Shown here: piece after piece, positions 26,740-36,331 of the stretch
Layout: each line of letters begins with the position of its first letter
Position numbering within the stretch: the stretch's first letter is position 1
Origin: Chamaea fasciata
Lineage: Eukaryota; Chordata; Aves; Passeriformes; Sylviidae
Assembly (NCBI GenBank): GCA_029207755.1
Contig: JARCOQ010000006.1
Span: 24,758,022 to 24,822,021, forward strand
Direction: 5' to 3'
DNA: 64,000 bases
The notes under the pieces: model-generated
What the model saw: the letters and a program-made list of their open reading frames with translations, nothing else
What the model was told of the DNA's origin: nothing
Database searches by the model: none
Made by a program: the position numbers and the translations under genes

Positions 26740-28365
26740 ACTCTCTTGTTTTCAGGCAGGCAATCCACAACCAAAAGAAAGAAGAGTTTCCCTTGGTCAA
26801 GGAGGATTCAGTTAGAGAATACACAGGCAACCTTGACATCCAAAAGTCCAAGGAGCATACACAAGATGCATCCACAAGTGCTGAGAGACACCTGGCAGAT
26901 ACCACAGATAGGCTGTTCATAATCATCTTTGAAAGGTCATGATGACCAGGAGAGGTGCCTGAGAACTGGAAGAAATGAAAGGTCACCTCAGTCTTCAATA
27001 AGGGCAAGAAGGAGGACCCAGGGAACTACTGACTCATAACCCCTACCTCTGGCCCTGCAAAGGTGATGGAGTGCCTCATGCTAAAGGCCATCTCTATCCT
27101 TATGGATGACAAGAAGGTGATCAGGAATAGTCAGCATGATTTCACTAAAGGTAAGTCATGCTTGACCAACATGATTGCATTCTACAGTGAAACAGCGACC
27201 TGGATGATGAGGGGAGGGCAGTGGATAATGTCGACCTCAACTTCAACAAGGCTTTCAACACTGTCTCTCACAACATCCTCATAGGCAAAGTCAGGAAGTG
27301 TGGACTGGATGAGTAGACAGAGAGGTGAATTGAGAACTGGCTGGATGGCAGGTCCCAGAGGGTTGTAATCAGTGGCACAGTGTGTTTTTGCAAGCCTGTC
27401 ACTAGTAGGGTCCCCCAAGGTCCAATAGTGGGAACAGTTTGGTTTATCTCACCCATCAAGCTACTTGGATGAGGGGGCAGATGCCTCCCCAGCAAGTTCA
27501 CTGATGACACAATGCTGGGAGGAGCAGCCAATACCCCAGAGTGCTGTGCAGCCCTTCAGAAGGGCCTTGACAGGCTGGAGACATGATCAGAGAAGAATCA
27601 TTAAAAATTCAGCAAGGGCAAGTGCAGGGGCTTGCAGCTGGGAAGGAACAAGCCTGAGCACCAGCACAGGCTGGGGGCCAACCTGCTGGAAAGCAGCTCT
27701 ATGGAAAAGGACCTGGGGGTTCTGGTGGGCTACAAGCTGTCCATGGGCCAGCAATGTGCCCACGTGGATGAGGAGGCCAATGGTGTCCTGGGGTGTATTA
27801 GGAACTGCACTGCCAGCAGGTGGAGGAAGTTGATCCTGCCCCTCTACTCAGCCCTGGTGAAGCCACATCAGGAGTGCTGTGTCCGGCTCTGGGCCCCTTA
27901 GGCAAACAGAGACATGGTGCTCCTGGAGAGGGTCTAGTCGAGAACAGCAAAGATGGTTGAGGGACTGGAGCATTTTTACATAGAAAGGCTGAGGGGCCTG
28001 GGGCTGTTAAGCCTTGAGAAGAGATGCCTGAGAGGGACTTAATCAATGCCTGTGTGTATCTGAAGGAAGGGTGTCAAGAGGATGGATTCAGGCTCATTTC
28101 AGTGGCGCCAAGCAATAGGACAAGAGACAATGGGCCGAAACAGATGTATAGGAAGTTCCATCTGTATATGAAGAAGAACTTCAGTGCAGATGACTGAGCA
28201 CAGAAACATCTAGCCCAGAGATGGCATTGTAGTCTCCCTCGTTGGAGAGATTCAAGAACCATCTGGACACAACCCTGTGCAATGTGTTCCAGGATGAGAA
28301 GGGAGCTTGGACCAGATGATCCGCTATACTCCCTTTAAACCTGACCCATTTTGTGATTCTCTAAT
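26740..28365 (+). mobile_element. CR1 LINE, 5'-truncated, end of ORF2 plus 3' UTR
   Basis: A 1.6-kb CR1 copy. From about 26820 to 27900 the DNA follows the CR1 reverse transcriptase frame ('gaggtgcctgagaactggaagaaatg', 'gggcaagaaggaggacccagggaactac', 'gtcagcatgatttcactaaagg', 'ggctttcaacactgtctctcacaacatcctcataggcaa', 'gagaactggctggatggcagg', 'tacaggctgggggccaacctgctgg' equivalents). The 3' UTR follows, with 'gatgatccgctatactccc' and a degenerate tail 'ttttgtgattctc' at the end. Several internal stops and frame changes mean it is dead. The open frames at 27465-27901 are remnants or shadows of this LINE. Confidence 0.93.
26860..27901 (+). pseudogene. CR1 reverse transcriptase remnant
   Basis: This is the broken coding part of the CR1 copy, corresponding to the fingers/palm-to-thumb portion and C-terminal part of the non-LTR reverse transcriptase. 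DNA landmarks for the FDTVSHNIL, NWLDGR-QRVV and GVPQG regions can be followed, but the frame is lost repeatedly. The FADDT catalytic region falls near 27495-27520 ('agttcactgatgacacaatgctgg'), where the DD codons are still visible at DNA level. The endonuclease and the start of ORF2 are missing through 5' truncation. No product is expected. Confidence 0.85.
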
Positions 28366-29798
28366 AGTCAAAAAAGTGAAAAAATCACAGCAGCTGCATG
28401 ACTTCTCTGCAGACAAATTAAGAGAAATATGTAGAAACTTCAATTTGTCTTTTCTGTGCAAATTTAACATTTATTTTCAAATATAACTAATACACAAAAT
28501 GAAATTCAGCATTCAGCCCTCAAAGGGTCAATAGGCCAAGAAAAGTCTGAAAATATATTATTTTTGAATGTCAGTATCAAGAAGCAGCTTCTTGAATTTG
28601 TTGGTTTCTAGCATTTTAGTAGTCAATTCTTGCCCAGATTTTTATGAGGTATTGGTACATCTATCACAGATAACAAAACAAATCAATTGAGACTAGAAAG
28701 CAATCATCAAAACACTAATGAAAAATTCTCTAGTCTGTAGTCCTAACTGTTTATGTAAGATTTCATTATTTATGCAAGCAGCATCAAATACAAATTGAAA
28801 GAGAGCAAGTCCCACAGATGTAAAGCTGACTGCAAAGGCCCGTAGCATCCAGTGCTGCAGAACAGATACATTCTGCTTTTAAAAAGTCAGCAACAAAACC
28901 TGACACATGGAAAATCCATGTGACTCAACATTTGCTCAGAAAAAAGAAGAACTACACATGGCAGCTGGTTTCCCAGGCAACTCTGAATCTCTGGGAATAT
29001 ATCCTAAAGAATTATGTTTCTCAAAATCTTTTACGAGAGAAACTATTGTTATGTAATGGTAAGTTACAGAAGGCTTTTCTGTTTAAGCTTAGTTAGGTAA
29101 TTACCACAGTTTTGTCCCAAACGCTCTCCAGACTATTTAAGTGGAAATTATGTCCTTATGGGTTTCACAGGTTCTTCCACCTTTTCCAATTTTTTAGTAG
29201 ATTTTTGTTTCATTTTGTGTAATTTTGGTAGGATGACATTGCCCTCCTCCCATTCTCTCTCCTCTTTATTTTTTCTCTTCACCAAAAAACATGTATTGCA
29301 GAAATCTCTAATGGTGACAACACTGTATGAGTCATACTTCTGTTAGAACCTGGTTCAAAATATCATCTGAGAATATTTTGTCTCATAGCTCCAGTGTGGC
29401 CATGCTTTTCCCAAAGAAAAATACATGCATAAACACTTTAAAAAATAAAATCACTAAAAGAAACTGTCATTGCTGCTTAAGCACAGGGAGGAGGGTACTC
29501 TGGCAGATGAGAATATGTGCTTTTAAACTTTGCTTTTCTAGGCGAAATTTTGCTTGAAGGCTGTATTGTCATTAGCAAACAACAAAGCCTATAAGCCAGT
29601 TCTCTTTGAAAACTTAGGTGGATGTACACACACACACACACAGAGTACTCCTCCAATATACTCCAAGTGCACTGAATCTGGCTTGCCCCCAGAAGACCTG
29701 ATTGGCAGCACCCTATGTATGTCTGAGAACACTTACTCTAGACAATAATGTCATCAGAAATTGAGAAAATGAGAACATGTTTATGATTAAAATGCTGG
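28366..29798. other. AT-rich non-coding DNA
   Basis: No supported gene. A short (AC)8 microsatellite lies at 29626-29642. Confidence 0.45.
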
Positions 29799-29990
29799 TG
29801 TTCTAGGTTAACACCAGTGGGCAGATAAACACCACTCAGTCACTTGGTCACTCCCCTCACCACTTCCATTGGGACAGGAGAAACAGAGTGCCTTGGTGCT
29901 GTGTAAGCTCCACTCAGCAAAAGCTAGAACATTAGTGGTCAAAAACCTAAAACACAACATCATATGAGCTGCTATGAAGAAAACTAAATA
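29799..29990 (-). repeat. Internally deleted avian LTR remnant
   Basis: The left end 'tgttctaggttaacaccagtgggcag...cagtcacttggtcactccc' matches the U5 end of a common songbird LTR read on the minus strand. The right end 'acacaacatcatatgagctgctatgaagaaaac' matches its U3 start. The middle few hundred bases are missing. A 40-A tract follows a few bases later. Confidence 0.55.
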
Positions 29991-29995
29991 TTAAC

Positions 29996-29997
<2 letters not shown>

Positions 29998-30037
<40 letters not shown>
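29998..30037. repeat. poly(A) tract, 40 nt
   Basis: Forty uninterrupted A residues, the longest homopolymer in the window. It lies just beyond a truncated LTR and is not preceded by a recognisable LINE or SINE 3' end. Confidence 0.95.
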
Positions 30038-30040
<3 letters not shown>

Positions 30041-33000
30041 GCAGAAAGCTAAGGAGTAGCCAGGACCACTACAGTGAATGATGAATATATCATTCATCAG
30101 TAGAAGTCTTATTTAACCAAAAAAGAACAGCATATATCCCGCTACCAGGATATCTGCTTCTGTAAAGCCCCATGACCTATTCTGCATTTGGATGGTTCAG
30201 AATTAACTGGACTGGGGGGGGGGCATTTAACAGGTGTGGGTTGGCAGGACATCTGTAAGTATTTCTAAATGAGCATATTTTTGCCTACAAAAGAAACCCT
30301 ACTGAGGTGATTGGAAAGAATGTTAGTGGAAAATTTGATTAAGGACACCCTGGTTTGGTAAAAACTAGGTTATTTTTCAATTATTGAAAATTGCTCTTGT
30401 TCAGATTTATCCAATCAAAGGCACAAAAGTAAATAAAAAAGTTATAATTTTGAGTTGTCAAAATAAATGCTTGCAAGCTAGCAATGGGATAATAATTCTT
30501 CTCATGAACCATATGTAGAAATTGATGTAAAGAATTTATAGTTTGAAAAGTGAAAAGGAACAGCAATTATTTTTATTTTTTGAGGGATAAATTAATATTT
30601 TTATGGTGGTATATATCTTCTACATGGAATTTGCTCAAGACCACCAATGCAAGTTTCTTAGTACAGTAAAATTAAAGACTAGTTGCTTTCTTTTCCATTA
30701 AAAGAAAACAAAATAAATGAAAATAAAATGTTTTATTTTCTGCTTAAATGCATTTTTATTTTATCATAGTCTATCCAGACTTGATACTGCATAAGCAGTA
30801 TCATGTTTATAAAGACTGAATCGTAGCTACTTGCTCACCAATATATCTAATCTGATAATTCTCTGAGGCAATCTCTACCTTTAAATAAAATAACGTAATG
30901 TTTTCTGTGTCAACCAAGATATGTCAGAGGAGTAGATACTTAGATGGGCTTTCTTCAAGAAAATGCATTTTTAAAGTATATCTATAAATTATACAGAACT
31001 TCTTTTGCCTTTTTTATTATTGTTTGTTTGGAATTTTTTGATAGTTGTATTTTGGGTTTGTTTTGGTTTTTTTCATAAAATATTGGTAGCCATTATTAAA
31101 ATAGCAATTCTTCCATTCAGGTTTCTATCTTCTTCAGTCAAAAAGTGTCATAGTGACCAGAAATCAAATATGGTAGAAGTTAATGATCCTAGATCTTAGC
31201 TGGCACCCATCTAACCTCACAGAAAAATTAAATTTTAAGTGTTGTAACCATAACACCTTTTTCCTCATCTCTTTAGAGTAAATGCCAGCTTTAATTGTGT
31301 TATGCAAGATAAATTAAACTTGGATTTTAGGATATATTATACATATATATTAGTAGCCCTGTGGCTATGTGGGTATAATAAACCCTGAATCTGAATAAGT
31401 GGGCAGCAGGGTCCACAGAAAGCAATGTGGGCACTGACTAAATCAGTTCTGGAAGCTGTGTGTCCCATTTTCACAGCACGATATCAGATCTGATATCTTT
31501 GCACTTTGATGCAGCCCCATTAAACTCAAACCTTTCTTTGAGCTTGTGCGAGTAAGTGTTCAGCTGTTCTGTATGGGCTTATCCCTGGAACCTCTACAGG
31601 TTGAAAAATTCAAGAAAACATTAGTTTTCTCCATGTAGACATCTTAATATTCTTCTTTGGAAATGGAGGCTAGTTTCTCCATTTCACATATCGCTGTCAT
31701 GGCCCTTTTCAGCATCTGAATGTAATTTGGACTCACTTTACCCAAATGTCAGTAACAACAGAGGCACTGCACACCATTTAAGGACTTGGTACTGTCACAT
31801 TCAGTTTAGGAAGGAGTTTCTGTTCTTTTTAATATTGTATTTTGGAGCAGTTATCTGTATAAAATAACTCAACTTTGAAATTTCAATTTACTACATAACT
31901 GTGCTAGATTATCCATATTTCATAAAAACAGAGATATTGCAATGGCATTTGAAGAGAAAATCATGGTGGGTGGTAGGAAAGGGTTTTTTCTATTTTATAT
32001 TTGCCTTCTCTGATGAGCATGTAAGAAATCTCACAGACTTCAAGTATTAAATTTAACGAGATTACAGAACAGCATTGCAAATTATTGTGCACATGTTGTC
32101 TGATATATGAGACAAACAAATATAAGTTTCAGTTTCTGTTGAAAAAAATTTGGTTTCATTACTTCTTTCAAGGACATAAACTCCTTTTTGACAAGCATTT
32201 TTTAAATTTCAACTCTTCTCAGGGTGTATTATTTGCATAGATATGTGCTGTGCTTCTTTTGTGACTTAAAATGAGAAGTATTTTGGTAGGTAGATCTGAG
32301 ATGCAAGAATGAAAGATGACATTTCAAAAATCCACTTGTTTTAAAGATTGATAATTATTAAATAAACATAAAATTATTAAATTCAGTCATACTTTCCTGA
32401 AATGCAAATTATCACTGAACATTAACACAAACTGAATTTGATGGCAACTGAACAATTTTAAGATTATCAAATTTATATCAATGATGCTTTTCTAAATAAT
32501 TCTTTGAGACTGTGACAAAGGTCCAAAGGTGTCTATTTAAGCAGTTCATTATTAGAGTCAAAAAGATGAGTAAGTGGTTCTTAATGGTGCTCTCAAGCCA
32601 CAAACAGATTTAAAGACACAGTAAGATTAGGGAGCACATGCATTCTCTGTAAAATCTGTGTAAGATAGGCCATAATAAATAATTAGTAAGTCATAAACAA
32701 ATGCATAAAACAGCTTTTCACATATTGCATAATCTGCTCACACGCATTTATTTTGCAATTTAGTTGTACAAATCATCTAAACATAGTGTTCTGGAATAGA
32801 CTCAGGTTACATATATTTTACAGGTACAGGGCATATATGCAATCATTGGAGGAAAAAAAATTTGAGGTAATTGCCAAATAGTATCGGAGTTTGAATTTCT
32901 TGCTTAAATAGATCAGATCTGGGCAGCTCTGCTTTGCTTTACAGTAATGTTGCAGTATTACTAGCTTTTGGTATAGAAACAAATACACAGGGTGTCAATA

Positions 33001-33919
33001 GATTTAAGTACTCTTAGGTTTTTTCTTTTAACATGTAAATTCAAAGAAGCTCAAACAGAATAAAAAATGATGTGCCTGGTAACCTGCCTTAAGCATGACA
33101 CTGCTGCCTTATATTAGATTGCTGTTTCCAGAGGCAATGCTTATGCTGAGACAAAGCCAATACAACAATTGCTCTGGTGAGGCCCTGGCTACACTTTTAC
33201 CAGAAACTTGCAAAATTCCCATCAAGTGTAGAGGCTTTTAATAATCCCTAAGACATAATGATCACATACAGTCTTTCTGAGAGGACCGTCCTTCAGGCTA
33301 TGGTTTTGTTATGAGTAAAGAATCAAAATTGTTACAGTCGGATGGCATAATGCTCTGCACTAAGAGTTGCTATCAGATGTACAGATAGGCTTGTCCATAC
33401 AAGATACTCCTTGATCTCACATCCAAGAGGAACAAAATTATTCCTAGCTCAGCTACGATGTTTTAAAGCACTCGGCCAAACTAATCATTACAATAGAGGT
33501 TTTTCTGTGCAAAGAATAAGCATAAGGAGGAAATATACAAAACCTATTATTATTTTTATCTATCAGGCACCAGATACATTTAAGTACTTAAACCAGCATC
33601 AGGACTTATATGTACATCCACACCCCATGAAGGTTAACCACTCAATTTTCACTATTCATATTAATTTCCTCCTGAAGAACTTATTATTTTCTTGTATTGT
33701 TATTTGTCATTTACATGGTTACTTCTGACTGGTGAAATCATACTGCATCCATACTGCATTCTTGGAAGCATTTTCTTCAACTGGCTGGCACCAGGAATGC
33801 TTCAGAAGAGCCCATAATAGAGCTATCATTGGCTGCATGTAAAGGAACACATGCTCGAAAGGGTCAAATAGTTCCCATTAGAAAGGCAGATGACTATGAA
33901 AAGGAAAGGAAAGATGTGG
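30038..33919. other. Long AT-rich non-coding stretch
   Basis: A G10 run lies at 30214-30223. Otherwise no supported gene or dispersed repeat. The 105-codon frame at 33411-33728 has no recognisable features. Confidence 0.45.
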
Positions 33920-34372
33920 ACCTGTTGGAGTGATACAGAGAAGGGTCATGAAGACGCTCAGAGATTCAGAGCACCCCTCCTATGAGGGATAGGCTGAGGG
34001 AGTTCAGGTTGTTCAGCCTGCGGAAGAGAGGGCTTATGTGAGACCTGAGAGTGGCTTTTCAGTGGTTAAACTGGGCCTATAAAAAACAGGAGAGGCGCTT
34101 TTTAGCAGAACCTGTTGTGATACAAGGGGTAAGGGTTTTTAACTAAGGAGATTTGATTTAGGTAAGATACAGAAAGAAGTTTTTTGTACTTTGAGACACT
34201 GGACTAGGTTGCCCAGAGAAGTGGTAGAACACTTTCCCTCCCTGGAAGTGTGCAAGGTCAAGTTAAATAGTGCTCTGAGACACTGGATCTAAAGATATCC
34301 CTGCTCATTGTAGGGAGATTGGAGTAGATGACCTTTAAATATCCCTTAATTTCTATGGTTCTATGATTTTTC
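33920..34372 (+). repeat. CR1 LINE 3' UTR fragment
   Basis: Follows the CR1 3' end: 'cctgttggagtgatacagagaagggtcatgaag', 'aggctgagggagttcaggttgttcagcctg', 'tttttagcagaacctgttgtgata', 'ggttgcccagagaagtggtag' and 'gattggagtagatgacctttaaa', with the terminal 'tctatggttctatgatt'. It is 5'-truncated and diverged. Confidence 0.93.
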
Positions 34373-35551
34373 AGCTCATATTTACTAAATGTCAAAACTA
34401 ATTAAACAAATACTGAGACCACTCTATCCCCAGTGTAAGAGAACTTTTATTTTAAAAATACGAAAGAGCTACTGCTGAAAGCAAATCTGTTAGGCACTTC
34501 ACACACTAATCGCAGAAGATCCCCACATTTTCTAGAATTAAAAATAAAATTCCAGAAAGATACTGCTCAGAGATGAATTTGAAAAACATGTCATTTATCC
34601 TGGAAAAGTTGTCACTTGTGACACATTAGAAACACACAGAGGCTGCTGTGTGTTATGGGAATGGTCCCCTAATTAGTTATGTCATCAAAATTTATTTAAA
34701 ACCATTTTGTTCTTGATATTTCTTAATTATTCTAATGACACATTCAGATGCCTCCAGATGGCTTGGAGCGGCATAAATAGCACTGAGAAACTTCCCTAAT
34801 AGCATCCTACTCTGATTGCTAATATCATTCATGCAATATCCAGCTTCTCTATATTAATTTCAGTGCAATTAAGTACCAGAAGCCAAGAAATTCCTTTGGT
34901 GATGTTTTGGGTTTGGAAGAAGTATCTTCAACTGCAAAGATGTGCAGCCTGAAAAATCAGCAATATCGGGGTCTGAATTGAGAACAAAATTTCAACTGGG
35001 AGATCTGGAAAGAGACTTCCAATACATACAGATGGCTTGATTACTTATTTCCATTCTCACATTGAAAATTTTAAAGTGATATGGTACTATTTTTCTTTTA
35101 CAAATTTTTCAACCAACTTGCCCAATAACAATTGTATTGAAATGTTGAATCGGATTTTATTTGGCTCATTAGTTTCTCAGCACTTACCTTGAGAAAGCTG
35201 TATCTTCATTTCAATAAAATGAAAAACACAGATGAAAAATGTCAAGATCGCACAGCTGAGACACTGTATCTATCCATAAGGGAAAAAACACCACTATTTT
35301 AATGAAATTGGAACCAAGTCTATCATCAGTTTCGTACAGGAAGAGTATTGCCTATTTCTTTCTTTAAATATAAAAGTATTTTGGATTAACTATGACAGTA
35401 TTTTAAAAACTCCTATATGATGGGGGATCTATCAAAAATCTAAGCCTTTGTTAGGCAGACAGACTTGATTTGGCCACCAATCTTTGATATGCACACAGGT
35501 GCTTTGACTAAGGTAACCAATGTAAGGTAAATTTAAAATGGTACATATACT
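34373..35551. other. Unique non-coding DNA up to the provirus
   Basis: No supported gene. The segment 34660-34880 has a complex, non-repetitive composition and a few homeodomain-type TAATTA-like cores. It might be a conserved non-coding element, but this cannot be judged from one sequence. Confidence 0.4.
35547..35551. repeat. Target site duplication, left (atact)
   Basis: The five bases before the TG of the left LTR read atact. The five after the right LTR read ttact. Four of five match, consistent with a 5-bp integrase stagger followed by one substitution. Confidence 0.6.
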
Positions 35552-36220
35552 TGTCTTGGTTTAGGAAGACAGGTATCTGCTAGGTAAAATTACAATCAGA
35601 GGCTCTTTGGCAAAGATTTGGGAAATAGGAATAGCAGTTCTTTACTAGTATGTAATACAAAGCAAACAAACACAAAAAAAACTCCCCCCCCACCAAACAA
35701 CTACAGCATTAATGACAAACGACAACAGTACCAAGAACCTTGAGGGCTTTGTTTCACAAAACCCAGGGCAGTTTGGTTTCGGTGTCCCTGCAGGATCCTC
35801 AGAGCACCAAGCTGGAACAGTGGAAAAGTCCCGGGCTGGTAGCTGGGATGGCAGGGTGTCCCGGCAGGCAGGGGCAGGATGTCCCGGCAGGGCAGGGGGT
35901 GCAGGGTCACGCTGCAGCAAGAGGAGCAGCGCCGAAGGAGCCGAAGGCGAGGCAGAAAAGCGGCCCAGCTTCTGCTCGGCGTGCTTTGCGGCGGCTGAGA
36001 TCCTCGAGGAGCGGCCGACACGCGTCTCCCGAACGCCGGAAGCAGAAAAGCACGCCGCTGCCTCAAGCTGTGTCTTTTACCTGCGTTATCTCCCCCTTCC
36101 ACCTTTTGTCCATCTCTTTGTTTCAGCCAAGCACTCTCAAGTATCCAACACCCGGTCCCCTTGGCAACCCGTGGGGAAAAAATTCCCCAGAGAAAGAAGG
36201 AACAAACCCAACCCCCAACA
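35552..36220 (-). repeat. 3' LTR of the provirus
   Basis: 669 bp, with TG...CA ends on the coding strand (TGTTGGGGG...AACCAAGACA). It is GC- and CpG-richer than the surrounding DNA in its middle (about 35890-36060). A variant polyadenylation signal AGTAAA lies on the minus strand at 35641-35646, followed by 'gaactgctattcctatt'. The inverted pair GGGGAA/TTCCCC lies at 36174-36189. It differs from the 5' LTR at 35720 (C vs T), 35891 (G vs C) and 36056 (C vs A). Open frames of 170-190 codons on both strands here are by-products of GC-rich sequence. Confidence 0.97.
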
Positions 36221-36234
36221 TTATCCACCCCGAA

Positions 36235-36244
36235 TTTTTTTCCC
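36235..36244 (-). other. Candidate polypurine tract
   Basis: On the minus strand, GGGAAAAAAA followed by 'ttcggggtggataa' and then the TG of the 3' LTR. The tract is interrupted and lies 14 nt from the LTR, so the actual plus-strand primer may be the nearer GGGGTGGATAA. Position and purine bias support the role, but the exact site is uncertain. Confidence 0.5.
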
Positions 36245-36281
36245 ATACAAACATATTACATTGAGTTTTAACTATTAAAAA

Positions 36282-36299
36282 TGCATATATATATATGCA
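36282..36299. repeat. Perfect 18-bp palindrome in the proviral 3' untranslated region
   Basis: TGCATATATATATATGCA reads identically on both strands. It is overlapped by an octamer motif ATGCAAAT at 36295-36302. It lies between the pol stop and the polypurine tract. Confidence 0.8.
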
Positions 36300-36331
36300 A
36301 ATATGGATGCAGCCACATTGTCATGGATAGT

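Noticed and set aside
27465..27901. 122- and 89-codon plus-strand frames
   Set aside because: They are remnants or shadow frames inside a dead CR1 LINE.
36174..36189. NF-kappaB-like GGGGAAAAAATTCCCC in the LTR
   Set aside because: The spacing between the half-sites is too long for a standard kappaB site. It was kept only as an inverted pair in the LTR description.
35645..36278. Open frames of 90-188 codons on both strands in the 3' LTR, and their twins at 41510-42192
   Set aside because: They overlap in several frames of a GC-rich non-coding LTR, are duplicated only because the LTR is duplicated, and show no protein motifs.
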